From contig CACJPG010000006.1 of NCBI GenBank assembly GCA_902595225.1, positions 2,501 to 57,543 of the forward strand: a DNA stretch of 55,043 nt. The letters run 5' to 3'. The stretch's first letter is position 1; each line of letters begins with the position of its first letter. The position numbers and the translations under genes are program-made. Below the pieces are notes generated by a model. That model did not search any database and had not been told where the DNA came from. It saw only the letters and a list, made by a program, of their open reading frames with translations. The stretch is from an uncultured Thiothrix sp. Its GTDB lineage: Bacteria; Pseudomonadota; Gammaproteobacteria; Poriferisulfidales; GCA-002705445. Shown one piece after another: positions 37,647 through 47,972 of the stretch.

Positions 37647-38294
37647 ATGGGCATTGGTTTGTTAGGTAAAAAAGTTGGTATGACAAGATTCTTTACAGAA
37701 AATGGAGAATCGATACCTGTTACAGTATTAAAAATAGAAGATAATATAATTTCTATGATTAAAAGTACTGACAGAGATGGTTATAATGCAATTCAAATTT
37801 CAACAACGCAACAAAAAGAAAATAAATCAAACAAACCAAATTCAGGCCATTTTAAGAAAAGTAATATCCCACCCCAAAAAAATATAAAAGAATTTAGAGT
37901 TAATGAAACTTCGGAGTTAGAAGTTGGTCAAAAACTTGATGCTGCATTTTTTGAAGAGGGTACATTTGTGAATGTAAGGTCAAGATCTAAGGGTAAAGGT
38001 TTTGCTGGTACAATAAAAAGACATAACTTCAAAGGTAAAGATGCTACACATGGTAATTCAATCTCTCATAGGACACCTGGATCCACAGGTCAATGTCAAT
38101 TTCCAGGGAGAGTTTTTAAAGGAAAAAAAATGGCAGGTCAAATGGGAGATGTAATGGTTACAAAAAAAAATCTTCAAGTTGTAAAAGTTGATTCTGAAAA
38201 AAAACTTTTATTAGTTAAGGGTGCTGTTCCTGGATTTAACGGAAGACTTGTTGAGCTTACACATTCTTCAAAGAAGAAAAAAGAGGTTAAATAA
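37647..38294 (+). CDS. rplC: Ribosomal protein uL3
   Basis: The 215-residue protein starts GIGLLGKKVGMTRFF and contains SRSKGKGFAGTIKRHNFKG, SHRTPGSTGQCQFPGRVFKGK (two adjacent parts) and AGQMG, the loop that reaches the peptidyl-transferase centre. The Gln methylated by PrmB in E. coli L3 falls in the GSTGQ stretch. The stop overlaps rplD by one base. GAAGAG lies before the ATG. Confidence 0.99.
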   Translation: MGIGLLGKKVGMTRFFTENGESIPVTVLKIEDNIISMIKSTDRDGYNAIQISTTQQKENKSNKPNSGHFKKSNIPPQKNIKEFRVNETSELEVGQKLDAAFFEEGTFVNVRSRSKGKGFAGTIKRHNFKGKDATHGNSISHRTPGSTGQCQFPGRVFKGKKMAGQMGDVMVTKKNLQVVKVDSEKKLLLVKGAVPGFNGRLVELTHSSKKKKEVK

Positions 38295-38902
38295 TGGATA
38301 TCAATATTTTACCAAATAATGAAATTCTAAAACTGTCAGATAGTTGTTTTAATGTCGACTATAAAAAAACATTGGTTCATCAAGTTATTACGTCATATTT
38401 TTCAAATGGGAGAGAAAATATTGCTTCGCAAAAAAATAGATCTGCGGTAAGAGGTGGAGGTAAAAAACCATGGCGACAAAAGGGTACGGGAAGAGCAAGA
38501 GCTGGAACAACAAGAGGTCCAATTTGGAGAGGTGGTGGTGTAACTTTTGCAACTGGCAAGAGAAATTATTCGGAGAAGATAAACAAAAAAATGTATAAGG
38601 TTGCAATGAAATCAATTATGTCTGAATTAATAAGACAAAAGAGAGTTACTGCAATAGACAAAATTGAATTAAAAGAAATAAAGACCAAAGAAGTTAATAA
38701 CCTATTAAAAAAACATAAACTTCAATCAGTATTAATAGTTACAAATTTGATTGATGAAAAACTTTTCTTATCTGCAAGAAATTTGAAGGATGTAGGAATA
38801 GCAACAGTTGATTATCTCGATCCAGCATTAATGCTCTCTTTCAAGAATATTCTTATTGTCAAAGACGCTCTTGAAGGTTTTGAGAAGAGGTTTGGAGGCT
38901 AA
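38294..38902 (+). CDS. rplD: Ribosomal protein uL4
   Basis: The 202-residue protein contains the exit-tunnel loop RSAVRGGGKKPWRQKGTGRAR and TRGPIWRGGGVTFAT. In E. coli L4 also represses the S10 operon through its leader. The sequence overlaps rplC by one base and ends one base before the rplW ATG. Confidence 0.98.
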   Translation: MDINILPNNEILKLSDSCFNVDYKKTLVHQVITSYFSNGRENIASQKNRSAVRGGGKKPWRQKGTGRARAGTTRGPIWRGGGVTFATGKRNYSEKINKKMYKVAMKSIMSELIRQKRVTAIDKIELKEIKTKEVNNLLKKHKLQSVLIVTNLIDEKLFLSARNLKDVGIATVDYLDPALMLSFKNILIVKDALEGFEKRFGG

Positions 38903-38903
38903 C

Positions 38904-39200
38904 ATGGAAATTTCAGATCTTTCAAAAATAATATTAATGCCACATGTTTCAGAAAAATCGGTAATGCTTGCTGATAACGTCAAACAGCAAACTTTTAGAG
39001 TTGCCTCAAGTGCCTCAAAAAAAGATGTAAAAGAAGCAGTAGAAAAGCTATTTAATGTTGATGTTACCAATGTGAATATACTTTCGGTTAGCGGTAAAAC
39101 AAAAGTGTTTGGAAGAACAATAGGAAAGAGAAAAAACTATAAAAAAGCTTATGTTACTTTAAAAGAAGGTCAAGATATTGATCTTGGCGGAGCAAGTTAA
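38904..39200 (+). CDS. rplW: Ribosomal protein uL23
   Basis: The 98-residue protein has [35 protein letters not shown] and a Lys/Arg-rich loop ([17 protein letters not shown]). It lines the exit tunnel and docks trigger factor and SRP. The ATG at 38904 is preferred over an upstream in-frame start inside rplD because it matches the family length (E. coli 100) and follows GGAGG by 5 bases. Confidence 0.97.
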   Translation: MEISDLSKIILMPHVSEKSVMLADNVKQQTFRVASSASKKDVKEAVEKLFNVDVTNVNILSVSGKTKVFGRTIGKRKNYKKAYVTLKEGQDIDLGGAS

Positions 39201-39202
39201 AT

Positions 39203-40024
39203 ATGACAACGATATTATCAAAACCAACATCACCTGGAAAAAGATTTACTGTTAGTGTAAAAACTGAAGGTTTACATAAAGGAAAACCATATTCTAAGTT
39301 GACAGAAAAAAAGTCTAAGACTGGCGGAAGAAATAATTCTGGGAAAATTACAACTCGACATATTGGCGGTGGACATAAGCAAAAATATAGAATTATTGAT
39401 TTTAAAAGAAATAAATATGATGTTCCCGGTATTATTGAAAGGTTAGAGTATGATCCTAATAGGTCTGCCCATATTATGCTGGTTCTTTACAAGGATGGAG
39501 AAAGAAGATACATAATTGCTCCAAATAAATTAAAAGTGGGAGATGAAATTTTGGCAGGAGAAAATGTTCCAATTAAAGTTGGAAACAGTATGCCCTTGAG
39601 TCAAATTCCACTTGGTACAAGCATTCATTGTGTTGAGATGAAACCAAAAAAAGGCGCGCAAATCGCTAGAAGCGCTGGGTCTTATGCACAACTAGTTGCT
39701 AAAGATGGACCATATGCACTTTTAAGATTGCGCTCTGGACAAATGAGAAAGGTTCCGCAAGAATGTTCGGCAACAATTGGTGAAGTTTCAAACCCTGAGC
39801 ACAATCTTGCTAAGCTAGGTAAAGCCGGCGCGAAAAGGTGGAGAGGTGTTAGACCAACGGTTAGAGGAGTTGCAATGAACCCAGTTGATCATCCGCATGG
39901 TGGTGGTGAGGGTAAGACATCAGGAGGCCGACACCCTGTTTCTCCATGGGGAACTCCTACAAAAGGTTTTAAAACAAGGTCAAATAAAAGAACCGATCAC
40001 TTAATTACTAAGAAGAAGAAATAG
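39203..40024 (+). CDS. rplB: Ribosomal protein uL2
   Basis: The 273-residue protein has [20 protein letters not shown] near residues 40-59 and [18 protein letters not shown] near 215-232, which includes the conserved His near the peptidyl-transferase centre. It is essential for subunit joining. It starts 2 bases after rplW. Confidence 0.99.
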   Translation: MTTILSKPTSPGKRFTVSVKTEGLHKGKPYSKLTEKKSKTGGRNNSGKITTRHIGGGHKQKYRIIDFKRNKYDVPGIIERLEYDPNRSAHIMLVLYKDGERRYIIAPNKLKVGDEILAGENVPIKVGNSMPLSQIPLGTSIHCVEMKPKKGAQIARSAGSYAQLVAKDGPYALLRLRSGQMRKVPQECSATIGEVSNPEHNLAKLGKAGAKRWRGVRPTVRGVAMNPVDHPHGGGEGKTSGGRHPVSPWGTPTKGFKTRSNKRTDHLITKKKK

Positions 40025-40033
40025 GAATTTATT

Positions 40034-40306
40034 ATGCCAAGATCTTTAAAAAAAGGGCCATTTGTTGATCATCATCTTATGAAAAAAGTTGATGAAGCAG
40101 TAAAAAATAATAATAAAAAACCAATTAAAACTTGGTCAAGAAGGTCTATGGTTATACCTGAAATGGTTGGGCTTACAATTGCTGTTCATAACGGGAAACA
40201 ACATATACCTGTTTTAGTATCAGAAAATATGGTTGGCCATAAATTAGGAGAGTTCTCAATAACAAGAACTTTTAAAGGTCATTCTGGAGATAGGAAGGCA
40301 AAATAA
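40034..40306 (+). CDS. rpsS: Ribosomal protein uS19
   Basis: The 90-residue protein begins [18 protein letters not shown] and contains [14 protein letters not shown] and [16 protein letters not shown]. It sits in the 30S head next to S13 and contacts the A-site tRNA. Its last base overlaps rplV. Confidence 0.99.
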   Translation: MPRSLKKGPFVDHHLMKKVDEAVKNNNKKPIKTWSRRSMVIPEMVGLTIAVHNGKQHIPVLVSENMVGHKLGEFSITRTFKGHSGDRKAK

Positions 40307-40641
40307 TGGAAGAAGTAAGAGCAAATTTGAAATATGTAAGAGTATCACCTCAAAAGTGTAGGTTAATTGTTGACGCAATTCGTGGAAAAAAAGTCTCTGA
40401 TGCTTTAGATATATTAAATTATAGTAAACAAAAAAGCTCACATATTGTTAAGAAAGTTCTCGAGTCAGCTATTGCAAATGCTGAAAATAACAAGGGTGCA
40501 GATATTGATAATTTGAAAGTGAATACGATCTTTGTAAACGTAGGACCTACATTAAAGAGATTTAGAGCAAGAGCAAAGGGAAGCGCAAGTAGAATTTTAA
40601 AAAGGTCTAGTCATATAACAATAGGTTTATTAGAAGAGTAA
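40306..40641 (+). CDS. rplV: Ribosomal protein uL22
   Basis: The 111-residue protein has [36 protein letters not shown] and the tunnel beta-hairpin [20 protein letters not shown]. That hairpin narrows the nascent-chain tunnel and is where macrolide-resistance changes can occur; nothing unusual is seen. It overlaps rpsS by one base. Confidence 0.99.
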   Translation: MEEVRANLKYVRVSPQKCRLIVDAIRGKKVSDALDILNYSKQKSSHIVKKVLESAIANAENNKGADIDNLKVNTIFVNVGPTLKRFRARAKGSASRILKRSSHITIGLLEE

Positions 40642-40645
40642 TATT

Positions 40646-41305
40646 ATGGGACAAAAAGTTCATCCAATAGGTTTTAGATTAGGGGTATCAACGGAGCATA
40701 CTTCAAAGTGGTTTGCAGAGGGCAAAGAGTACCCAGAGTTCTTGCTAAAAGATCTCAAGGTAAAAGATTTCTTGAAGAAAAAATTATCACAAGCCTCTGT
40801 TAGCAAAATTACTATAGAAAGACCATCTAAGGCTGCCGAAATCACTATACATACTGCTCGCCCCGGAATAGTTATTGGAAAAAAAGGTGAAGACGTAGAG
40901 ATATTAAGAAAAAAAGTAGCGCATATGATGGATCTTAATTTAAATAACGTAAAAATAAATATTGAAGAAATTAGAAAACCTGAGGTTGATGCACAATTAG
41001 TAGCAGAAGGTATAGCATCTCAACTTGAGAGAAGAATAATGTATAGAAGAGCAATGAAGAGAGCAGTTCAAAATTCTATGAGACTTGGGATTATGGGAAT
41101 AAAGGTAAATATAGCCGGAAGACTTAATGGGGCCGAAATTGCAAGGTCCGAATGGTATAGAGAAGGTAGAGTACCACTGCATACTTTAAAAGCAAAAATT
41201 GATTATGGTTTTGCAGAGGCTATGACCACATACGGAATAATAGGAATAAAAACATGGATATTCAGTGGTGAAACTGAAGAAGAAACAAGCCAAGAGAAAG
41301 GATAA
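40646..41305 (+). CDS. rpsC: Ribosomal protein uS3
   Basis: The 219-residue protein starts [13 protein letters not shown] and has the KH domain ([16 protein letters not shown]) and the C-terminal region [22 protein letters not shown] (two adjacent parts). It helps form the mRNA entry site and helicase. The acidic C-terminus ([12 protein letters not shown]) is slightly different from E. coli. Confidence 0.99.
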   Translation: MGQKVHPIGFRLGVSTEHTSKWFAEGKEYPEFLLKDLKVKDFLKKKLSQASVSKITIERPSKAAEITIHTARPGIVIGKKGEDVEILRKKVAHMMDLNLNNVKINIEEIRKPEVDAQLVAEGIASQLERRIMYRRAMKRAVQNSMRLGIMGIKVNIAGRLNGAEIARSEWYREGRVPLHTLKAKIDYGFAEAMTTYGIIGIKTWIFSGETEEETSQEKG

Positions 41306-41309
41306 ATAG

Positions 41310-41723
41310 ATGTTACAACCAAAAAAAACAAAATTTAGGAAACAGCAAAAAGGTAAAAATAGAGGTCTTGCCTTAAGAGGATCTAAAGTAAGTTTTGGTG
41401 AGTATGGTTTAAAAGCTACTTCAAGAGGGAGAATGACTGCTAGACAAATTGAGGCAGCTAGAAGAGCAATGACTAGATATATTAAAAGGGGCGGTAAAGT
41501 TTGGATTAGAGTTTTTCCTGATGTCCCGATTACAAAAAAGCCATTGGAAGTAAGACAAGGTAAAGGTAAAGGAAATGTTGAATATTGGGTAGCAAAAATT
41601 CAACCAGGCAAGGTACTTTATGAAATGGAAGGAGTGCAAGAGGATGTTGCTAGACAAGCATTTAAGCTAGCAGCTGCAAAGTTACCTTTCCAGACACAAT
41701 TTGTTGTTAGGACATTAATGTAA
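41310..41723 (+). CDS. rplP: Ribosomal protein uL16
   Basis: The 137-residue protein has [17 protein letters not shown], the R-rich helix [20 protein letters not shown] and a family ending [12 protein letters not shown]. It helps position the A-site tRNA at the peptidyl-transferase centre. It starts 4 bases after rpsC. Confidence 0.99.
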   Translation: MLQPKKTKFRKQQKGKNRGLALRGSKVSFGEYGLKATSRGRMTARQIEAARRAMTRYIKRGGKVWIRVFPDVPITKKPLEVRQGKGKGNVEYWVAKIQPGKVLYEMEGVQEDVARQAFKLAAAKLPFQTQFVVRTLM

Positions 41724-41725
41724 TT

Positions 41726-41935
41726 ATGAAAATGATAGCAAAAGATATTAGAAAAAAGAAAATAGAAGAACTTGTGAAGCTTTTAAATGACACAAGCCTT
41801 GAGCATTTTAAGCTAAAGATGCAACTAACCACTGGGCAGCTACCAACACATAATAAGGTCCGAGAGGCTAGAAAAAATATCGCTTTAATTAAAACAATTA
41901 TTAACGAAAAAAGGATAAGCAATGGAACAAGTTAA
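41726..41935 (+). CDS. rpmC: Ribosomal protein uL29
   Basis: The 69-residue helical protein contains [29 protein letters not shown] and [17 protein letters not shown]. It sits at the tunnel exit next to L23. It overlaps rpsQ by 14 bases, the longest overlap among the ribosomal genes here together with rpsE/rpmD. Confidence 0.98.
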   Translation: MKMIAKDIRKKKIEELVKLLNDTSLEHFKLKMQLTTGQLPTHNKVREARKNIALIKTIINEKRISNGTS

Positions 41936-42182
41936 AAAAATAAAAACATTAACGGGAACCGTTGTGAGTGACAAGATGAATAAAACAGCGGTTGTTTTAC
42001 TTGAAAAGAAAGTAAAGCATCCAAAATATGGAAAGTATGTTAAGAAATCAACAAAATACAAGGTACACGATCAAGATAACATTTGTAAGATTGGAGACGT
42101 CGTGACTATAACTGAAGTTAGACCAATTTCAAAAAATAAATCTTGGAAGCTTGTTGAAGTAATTGGTAGCAAGGAGAGTTAA
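41922..42182 (+). CDS. rpsQ: Ribosomal protein uS17
   Basis: The 86-residue protein has the OB-fold features [38 protein letters not shown] and [18 protein letters not shown]. It binds 16S rRNA early in 30S assembly. The start lies inside rpmC. Confidence 0.98.
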   Translation: MEQVKKIKTLTGTVVSDKMNKTAVVLLEKKVKHPKYGKYVKKSTKYKVHDQDNICKIGDVVTITEVRPISKNKSWKLVEVIGSKES

Positions 42183-42183
42183 G

Positions 42184-42552
42184 GTGATACAAGTACAAAC
42201 GATATTAAATGCGGCCGATAATAGTGGAGCAAGAAAGATCCAGTGTATAAAAGTACTCGGAGGCTCAAAAAAAAGATATGCGAGAATTGGAGATGTAATA
42301 AAAATAAGTGTTCAATCTGCGATTCCAAGAGGAAAAGTAAAGAAGGGGGAAGTTCTTAATGCTGTAGTTGTGAGAACAGCAAAGGGCGTAAGAAGAAATG
42401 ATGGCTCATTAATAAAATTTGACACAAATGCTGCTGTACTATTGAACGCTCAATTACAACCAATAGGAACTAGAATATTTGGTCCAGTTACTCGTGAATT
42501 AAGAACAGAAAAATTTATGAAAATTATTTCATTAGCACCAGAGGTTTTATAG
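42184..42552 (+). CDS. rplN: Ribosomal protein uL14
   Basis: The 122-residue protein (E. coli 123) begins at GTG 42184 giving (M)[16 protein letters not shown]. An in-frame start upstream would add seven residues not seen in the family and would lie inside rpsQ. Other blocks are [14 protein letters not shown] and FGPVTRELR. It opens the spc gene set and forms an intersubunit bridge. Confidence 0.97.
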   Translation: MIQVQTILNAADNSGARKIQCIKVLGGSKKRYARIGDVIKISVQSAIPRGKVKKGEVLNAVVVRTAKGVRRNDGSLIKFDTNAAVLLNAQLQPIGTRIFGPVTRELRTEKFMKIISLAPEVL

Positions 42553-42563
42553 GATTTATAGAT

Positions 42564-42881
42564 ATGAATAGATTAAAAAAAGGTGATCAAGTTTATATTA
42601 TATCAGGAAAAGATAAGGGAAAGCTTGGGACTATTGCTGAAATAATGAAAAACGACAAAATACTTGTCGATGGCATTAATTTAGCTAAGAAACATGTTAA
42701 GCCAAATCCAAATAAAAATGAAACTGGCGGAATTGTTGAAAAAGAAATGCCAATCCATTCATCAAAAGCCATGATATATAATGTAAAAACGAAAAAGCCA
42801 GATAGAGTAGGTATTTTAAAATTAAAAAATAATAAAAAAGTTAGAGTTTTTAAATCCACAGGAGAGCAAATTGACTTATGA
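42564..42881 (+). CDS. rplX: Ribosomal protein uL24
   Basis: The 105-residue protein has the KOW motif ([18 protein letters not shown]) and [20 protein letters not shown]. It initiates 50S assembly. Its last bases overlap rplE in ATGA. Confidence 0.98.
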   Translation: MNRLKKGDQVYIISGKDKGKLGTIAEIMKNDKILVDGINLAKKHVKPNPNKNETGGIVEKEMPIHSSKAMIYNVKTKKPDRVGILKLKNNKKVRVFKSTGEQIDL

Positions 42882-43420
42882 GTAGTAGGCTTCATAAAAT
42901 TTATAATGACAAGATAAAAAATTCACTTCAGGAGAAGATGAATTATAAGTCTGTCATGGAAGTTCCTCATATTAAAAAGATAACAATTAATGTTGGTTTA
43001 GGTGAAGCTATTAAAGATAAAAAAATAATAGAGCAAGCCGTAAGCGATATTGAAAAAATTTCTGGGCAGAAACCAATTGTGACTAAAGCAAAAAAATCAA
43101 TAGCAGCATTTAGTTTAAGAGAAGGTATGCCAATAGGATGCAAAGTAACATTAAGGAAAGAAAAAATGTATGAATTCTTAGATAGACTTATAACAATAGC
43201 TATTCCAAGGATTAGAGATTTTAGGGGATTTTCAAGAAAATCTTTTGATGGCAGAGGAAATTATACAATGGGTATTAAAGAACAAATAATATTCCCAGAA
43301 ATTGATTATGAAAAGATTGATAGCATTAGAGGTCTAGATATTTCAATTACAACCTCTGCAAAAAATGATGATGAGGCAAGAATGCTTCTTGAGGAATTTA
43401 ATTTTCCATTTAGGAGATAA
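42878..43420 (+). CDS. rplE: Ribosomal protein uL5
   Basis: The 180-residue protein has the typical [36 protein letters not shown] (two parts), [19 protein letters not shown] and [13 protein letters not shown]. It binds 5S rRNA. It overlaps rplX by 4 bases. Confidence 0.99.
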   Translation: MSSRLHKIYNDKIKNSLQEKMNYKSVMEVPHIKKITINVGLGEAIKDKKIIEQAVSDIEKISGQKPIVTKAKKSIAAFSLREGMPIGCKVTLRKEKMYEFLDRLITIAIPRIRDFRGFSRKSFDGRGNYTMGIKEQIIFPEIDYEKIDSIRGLDISITTSAKNDDEARMLLEEFNFPFRR

Positions 43421-43423
43421 TTT

Positions 43424-43729
43424 ATGGCTAAAAGGTCAATGGTAGAAAGAGAAAAAAGAAGAATACAATTAAGCAAAAAGCTGCATAACAAAAGAGCAAG
43501 CTTGAGAAATGTTATTAAGAGTCATGAGGCTTCTATGGAAGAGAAGTTGGCAGCATCTGAGAAACTTCAAAAGTTACCAAGAGATTCGAGTGCCTCAAGG
43601 GTAACTAACAGATGCGCAATCACTGGTAGGCCAAAAGGTTTTTATAGAAAATTTGGCTTGGGAAGAATAAAAGTTAGGGAAGCAGCAATGAGAGGCGACA
43701 TTCCCGGTTTAGTGAAGGCTAGTTGGTAA
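43424..43729 (+). CDS. rpsN: Ribosomal protein uS14 (zinc-independent form)
   Basis: The 101-residue protein has the long S14 form with a single Cys ([18 protein letters not shown]), not the short CXXC zinc form. Other blocks are [12 protein letters not shown] and [19 protein letters not shown]. It works in the 30S head. Confidence 0.99.
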   Translation: MAKRSMVEREKRRIQLSKKLHNKRASLRNVIKSHEASMEEKLAASEKLQKLPRDSSASRVTNRCAITGRPKGFYRKFGLGRIKVREAAMRGDIPGLVKASW

Positions 43730-43734
43730 AAATT

Positions 43735-44133
43735 ATGAGTATGAGTGACCCAATTGCAGCAATGCTTACAATTATTAGAAATGGACAAATGGTTAATAAG
43801 ACTTTTGTATGTACCAATATGTCGTATACCAAAAAAGCAATTTTAGCAGTCTTAAAAGAAGAAGGTTATATTTTAGATTTTGAAGTTAAGGAGATTGAAA
43901 ATAATAAAAAAAGACTGAAAATAAAATTAAAGTACTTCCAAGGAAAGCCAGTAATTAGCAATATAAAGAGAATTAGTAAACCAAGTTTAAGAATTTATAA
44001 AAATAAAACGGATTTACCAAAAGTTCTTGGCGGGCTAGGAATTGCTATCGTTTCTACATCTAAGGGTGTTATGACGGCAGAGGCTGCAAGAAACGCAAAT
44101 TGTGGTGGTGAAATTTTATGTACGGTGGAGTAA
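43735..44133 (+). CDS. rpsH: Ribosomal protein uS8
   Basis: The 132-residue protein starts at ATG 43735, giving [18 protein letters not shown], aligned with E. coli S8 (MSMQDPIADML). Another ATG lies 6 bases later. The C-terminal [28 protein letters not shown] (in parts) is conserved. In E. coli S8 represses the spc operon by binding near rplE mRNA. Confidence 0.98.
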   Translation: MSMSDPIAAMLTIIRNGQMVNKTFVCTNMSYTKKAILAVLKEEGYILDFEVKEIENNKKRLKIKLKYFQGKPVISNIKRISKPSLRIYKNKTDLPKVLGGLGIAIVSTSKGVMTAEAARNANCGGEILCTVE

Positions 44134-44136
44134 AAA

Positions 44137-44661
44137 ATGTCCAGGATAGCTAAACAACCTATTGATATTCCAGAAGGTGTAGATGTTAATATTAACAATG
44201 GATTAATTTCTATTAAAGGACCAAAGGGTGAAATTTCTATGGATCTTTCTTCAGATATTAATATAAAGAAAGATGACGATAAGGTAAATATAGAATTCAG
44301 CAATGATAGTAATGCTATAGCAGGGACTACAAGATCTCTAATATTTAATAACGTTATTGGAGTTACAAAAGGTTTTGAGAAGTCATTAAACTTGGTTGGC
44401 GTTGGCTACAAAGCCGAAATCAAGAATAAAATTTTACATTTAAACTTAGGCTTTTCACATCCTATAAATTATGAATATCCCGATGATATAGAAATATCGA
44501 CTCCTTCGCCTACAGAAATCATAGTAAAAGGTATAAGTAAACAAAAAGTTGGGCAGATTGCTGCGGAAATTAGATCTTTCAGACCACCTGAGCCATATAA
44601 AGGTAAGGGTGTAAAATACAGCGATGAAAACATTATAAGAAAAGAGGCTAAAAAGAAATAA
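44137..44661 (+). CDS. rplF: Ribosomal protein uL6
   Basis: The 174-residue protein has two repeated domains, with INNGLISIKGPKGEIS in the first and GISKQKVGQIAAEIRSFRPPEPYKGKGVKYSDE (in parts) in the second. It lies near the factor-binding site. It starts 3 bases after rpsH. Confidence 0.99.
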   Translation: MSRIAKQPIDIPEGVDVNINNGLISIKGPKGEISMDLSSDINIKKDDDKVNIEFSNDSNAIAGTTRSLIFNNVIGVTKGFEKSLNLVGVGYKAEIKNKILHLNLGFSHPINYEYPDDIEISTPSPTEIIVKGISKQKVGQIAAEIRSFRPPEPYKGKGVKYSDENIIRKEAKKK

Positions 44662-44663
44662 TT

Positions 44664-45014
44664 ATGAAAAGTAAAATTGCTAGATTGAAGTCTGCTAGAA
44701 AAATAAGAAGTAAGTTATCAAGAGGTGATTTGCATAGACTCACTGTGTATAAAACAGGGATGCACACATATGTTCAAATATTTTCACCTGAAGGTAACAT
44801 TGTTGTTTCAGCTAGCACCCTTGAAAAAGATATAAGAAAAGATCTTAAACATACAGGCAATATTGAAACAGCAAAAATTATAGGGAAGGTTATTGCGGAA
44901 AGAGCAATAGAGAAAAATGTTAAAAAAGTTGCTTTTGATAGAAGTGGCTTTAACTATCATGGAAGAGTTAAGGCGCTTGCTGATTCTGCGAGAGAAAATG
45001 GTTTAGATTTTTAG
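44664..45014 (+). CDS. rplR: Ribosomal protein uL18
   Basis: The 116-residue protein has RGDLHRLTVYKTGMHTYVQI, IGKVIAERAIEKNVKKVAFDR and the family end FNYHGRVKALADSARENGLDF (two parts). It binds 5S rRNA with L5. Confidence 0.99.
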   Translation: MKSKIARLKSARKIRSKLSRGDLHRLTVYKTGMHTYVQIFSPEGNIVVSASTLEKDIRKDLKHTGNIETAKIIGKVIAERAIEKNVKKVAFDRSGFNYHGRVKALADSARENGLDF

Positions 45015-45028
45015 GATAGGAATAAATT

Positions 45029-45556
45029 ATGTCATCAAATATTGAAAAATATCAAGGAAGCGAAGAACTTTTAGAAAAATTAGTGAAAGTTAATCGAGTT
45101 GCGAAAGTTGTTAAGGGTGGAAGACAATTTGGATTTACTGCGCTTACTGTAATTGGAGATGGAAATGGAAAAATTGGAGTTGGTTATGGTAAAGCAAAAG
45201 AGGTTCCATTAGCAATACAGAAGGCAATGGAAAAAGCACGAAGAGATATGGTAAAGATTTCTATTATAAACGGCACATTACATTACCCGCTTGTTGGAAG
45301 ACATGGAGCCGCAAGAGTTTATATGCAGCCTGCTTCAGAAGGTACAGGTATAATCGCGGGAGGAGCGATGAGAGCTGTTTTTGAAGTATTAGGAATTCAT
45401 AACGTATTAGCTAAATGTATTGGAACAACAAATCCAATTAATGTAGTCAAGGCAACTGTTAACGGATTAAGATCAGTAGAGTCACCTCAATACGTTTCTA
45501 ATAAAAGAGGTAAGAAAATAGAACATATTTTAGGTATTAACGATGTCAAAGATTAA
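45029..45556 (+). CDS. rpsE: Ribosomal protein uS5
   Basis: The 175-residue protein has [38 protein letters not shown] and [17 protein letters not shown]. It forms part of the mRNA entry region and influences accuracy. It overlaps rpmD by 14 bases. AGGAATAAATT precedes the ATG. Confidence 0.99.
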   Translation: MSSNIEKYQGSEELLEKLVKVNRVAKVVKGGRQFGFTALTVIGDGNGKIGVGYGKAKEVPLAIQKAMEKARRDMVKISIINGTLHYPLVGRHGAARVYMQPASEGTGIIAGGAMRAVFEVLGIHNVLAKCIGTTNPINVVKATVNGLRSVESPQYVSNKRGKKIEHILGINDVKD

Positions 45557-45719
45557 GTTAACATTAATAAAAAGTTTAAGTGGAAGATTAAAGTCACACC
45601 AAGCATGCGCTAAGGGACTTGGACTTAAAAAGATACATAAGACAGTTGAGGTTATTGATACTCCTGAAAACAGGGGAATGATTAATAAAATTAATTACTT
45701 ATTAAAAGTTGAGAAATAA
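45543..45719 (+). CDS. rpmD: Ribosomal protein uL30
   Basis: This 58-residue protein reads [20 protein letters not shown], then [20 protein letters not shown] with a short tail ending NYLLKVEK. Size and motifs match L30, which is absent in some bacterial lineages but typical in gamma and beta proteobacteria. It starts inside rpsE and ends 3 bases before rplO. Confidence 0.97.
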   Translation: MSKIKLTLIKSLSGRLKSHQACAKGLGLKKIHKTVEVIDTPENRGMINKINYLLKVEK

Positions 45720-45722
45720 ATA

Positions 45723-46151
45723 ATGGAACTAAATACTATAGCCCCTGAGGTTAAAAATAAAAAATCCAAAAGAGTTGGGCGAGGTATAGGCTCGGGTCAT
45801 GGAAAAACCTCTGGTAGAGGGCATAAAGGACAAAAGTCACGGGCTGGTGGTTTTCATAAGGTTGGATTTGAGGGCGGTCAGATGCCACTTCAAAGGAGAC
45901 TACCTAAAATTGGCTTCACTTCTAGGAAAAAAGATACACAGAGAATTAGATTAAGTGAACTTAATTTTGATGGAAATAAAGATATTGATATTAATTTATT
46001 AAAAGAAAGAAAAGTTATCAGCCATGATGTGAAAAAAGTAAAAGTTTTTTTATCTGGCGAGCTTAAATCTAAGATTAATTTGAGTGGTATTAGCGTAACA
46101 AAAGGAGCAAGAAAAGCCATCGAGGATTTAGGTGGGAAAATAAAACAGTAA
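45723..46151 (+). CDS. rplO: Ribosomal protein uL15
   Basis: The 142-residue protein has the Gly/Lys-rich N-terminal tail [41 protein letters not shown] and a compact C-terminal domain ending [14 protein letters not shown]. It is a late 50S assembly protein. secY starts 6 bases later. Confidence 0.99.
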   Translation: MELNTIAPEVKNKKSKRVGRGIGSGHGKTSGRGHKGQKSRAGGFHKVGFEGGQMPLQRRLPKIGFTSRKKDTQRIRLSELNFDGNKDIDINLLKERKVISHDVKKVKVFLSGELKSKINLSGISVTKGARKAIEDLGGKIKQ

Positions 46152-46157
46152 AATATT

Positions 46158-47432
46158 ATGGAAGAATTAAAGAAAAGATTACTTTTTGTTTTTGGAGCCA
46201 TTCTGGTATACAGAATTGGAACTTATATTCCTGTTCCAGGGATTAATCCTGCTGCTTTAGCAAATTTCTTTGAGCAACAAAGTGGAACAATAATTGATAT
46301 GTTTAATATGTTTTCTGGTGGAGCTTTAGAGAGATTTAGTATTTTGGCTTTAGGCATTATGCCATATATATCTGCGTCTATTATTATGCAATTAATGTCT
46401 GCCACTATGCCCTCACTAAAAGAAATTAAAAAAGAAGGAGAGAGCGGGAGAAAGAAAATTACGCAATATACTAGGTATGGCACTTTGTTGTTGTCAACTC
46501 TTCAGGCTGGAGGTGTGGCCGTTGCATTACAGGCACAAGGAATATCACTTTATTCTGGTTCTGGATTTGTATTTTCAACTATTATTACACTTGTTACAGG
46601 TACAATGTTTTTAATGTGGCTAGGTGAGCAAATTTCTGAGAAAGGAATTGGGAATGGTATCTCTATAATTATATTTATAAGTATAGTATCAGGTTTGCCA
46701 ACGGCAGTTGGCGGAACACTTGAGCTTGCTAGCACAGGTGAGCTAAGTTCCATCTTAGTTGTAATGATTTTAGTACTAGCAATATCTGTAACTGCCTTTG
46801 TAGTTTTTGTAGAAAGAGGTCAGCGAAAAATTACTGTTAATTATGCGAGAAGACAGCAAGGAAGAAAGTTAGTTCAAGCGCAATCAAGTTATTTGCCTTT
46901 AAAGCTTAATATGGCTGGTGTAATTCCGCCAATATTTGCTTCAAGCATAATTCTTTTCCCATCAACATTAGGACAATGGGCTGGAAGTTCAGAAAATATG
47001 AGTTGGTTGAAAGATATATCATCAACTTTAGCACCTGGGCAACCAATATATGTTGCATTTTATGCCGCCGCAATTATTTTCTTTTGTTTCTTCTATACGG
47101 CATTGGTTTATGACTCAAGAGAAACATCAGATAATCTTAAAAAGTCTGGGGCTTCAATCCCAGGAGTGAGACCAGGTGAACAAACATCAAAATATATTGA
47201 TAGTGTTTTAACAAGACTAACCGCAGTTGGGGCAATATACATAACACTTGTGTGTTTATTACCAGAATTTTTGATTATTGGACTTAATGTACCGTTCTAT
47301 TTTGGAGGAACATCTTTGTTAATTATTGTTGTTGTTATAATGGACTTTATTGGGCAACTCCAATCACACATGATGAACTTGCAATACGGTAGTCTTATGA
47401 AGAAAGCTAATTTACAGGGTTACAAGAGATGA
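46158..47432 (+). CDS. secY: Preprotein translocase channel SecY
   Basis: The 424-residue inner-membrane protein has ten predicted hydrophobic helices. Landmarks are [13 protein letters not shown] near the start, [17 protein letters not shown] (plug/gate region) and [35 protein letters not shown] (in parts), the cytosolic loop that touches the ribosome and SecA. It forms the Sec channel with SecE, encoded at 22667. It starts earlier than E. coli SecY and lacks part of the usual N-terminal region. It overlaps rpmJ (ATGA). Confidence 0.98.
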   Translation: MEELKKRLLFVFGAILVYRIGTYIPVPGINPAALANFFEQQSGTIIDMFNMFSGGALERFSILALGIMPYISASIIMQLMSATMPSLKEIKKEGESGRKKITQYTRYGTLLLSTLQAGGVAVALQAQGISLYSGSGFVFSTIITLVTGTMFLMWLGEQISEKGIGNGISIIIFISIVSGLPTAVGGTLELASTGELSSILVVMILVLAISVTAFVVFVERGQRKITVNYARRQQGRKLVQAQSSYLPLKLNMAGVIPPIFASSIILFPSTLGQWAGSSENMSWLKDISSTLAPGQPIYVAFYAAAIIFFCFFYTALVYDSRETSDNLKKSGASIPGVRPGEQTSKYIDSVLTRLTAVGAIYITLVCLLPEFLIIGLNVPFYFGGTSLLIIVVVIMDFIGQLQSHMMNLQYGSLMKKANLQGYKR

Positions 47433-47542
47433 AAGTAAGAGCTTCAGTAAAAAAGATTTGCAGAAATTGCAAGATAATAAGAAGAAATAGGGTTATACGA
47501 GTAATCTGCGTTAATCCACGACATAAACAAAGACAAGGGTAG
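47429..47542 (+). CDS. rpmJ: Ribosomal protein bL36, zinc-binding form
   Basis: This 37-residue protein starts [20 protein letters not shown] and continues through [14 protein letters not shown]11, C14, C27 and H32 keep the zinc-binding C+ form. It overlaps secY by 4 bases (ATGA) and closes the spc set. A promoter for the alpha operon follows. Confidence 0.97.
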   Translation: MKVRASVKKICRNCKIIRRNRVIRVICVNPRHKQRQG

Positions 47543-47551
47543 TAATTTATA

Positions 47552-47579
47552 TTGAAGATATTACGTAAATTGTTAGAAT
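47552..47579 (+). promoter_or_regulatory. Candidate promoter of the alpha operon
   Basis: TTGAAG (47552-47557), a 16-bp spacer and TAGAAT (47574-47579) lie in the 59-base gap between rpmJ and rpsM, 22 bases before the ATG. It is the only larger gap between rplC and rplQ apart from the short ones, which supports a separate transcript for rpsM-rpsK-rpsD-rpoA-rplQ. Confidence 0.5.
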
Positions 47580-47601
47580 ACATAGCATTTTAGGAAAAAC
47601 G

Positions 47602-47958
47602 ATGGCAAGAATAGCAGGAATAAACGTTTCAGATAATAAGCACACAGTGATTGCTTTACAATCTATTTATGGCATTGGTTCAACTTTAGCTAAGAAAATT
47701 TGTGAAGAAATAAACATTGAACCGTCAACAAAAATTAAGGAATTAACGGAAAATGAACTTGAAATGTTGCGATCTGAAGTAGCAAAATACAATATTGAAG
47801 GAGACTTAAGAAGAGAAATCACTTTGAATATTAAAAGGCTCATGGATTTAGGAACCTACAGGGGCATAAGACATAGAAAAGGATTACCACTTAGAGGGCA
47901 AAAAACTAAAAATAATTCTCGAACAAGAAAGGGGCCAAGAAAGGCAATTAGAAAATAA
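47602..47958 (+). CDS. rpsM: Ribosomal protein uS13
   Basis: The 118-residue protein has [32 protein letters not shown] and the C-terminal [20 protein letters not shown], which reaches the P-site tRNA. It bridges to the 50S through L5. It starts the alpha operon. Confidence 0.99.
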   Translation: MARIAGINVSDNKHTVIALQSIYGIGSTLAKKICEEINIEPSTKIKELTENELEMLRSEVAKYNIEGDLRREITLNIKRLMDLGTYRGIRHRKGLPLRGQKTKNNSRTRKGPRKAIRK

Positions 47959-47972
47959 ATAGGTATTACTTT

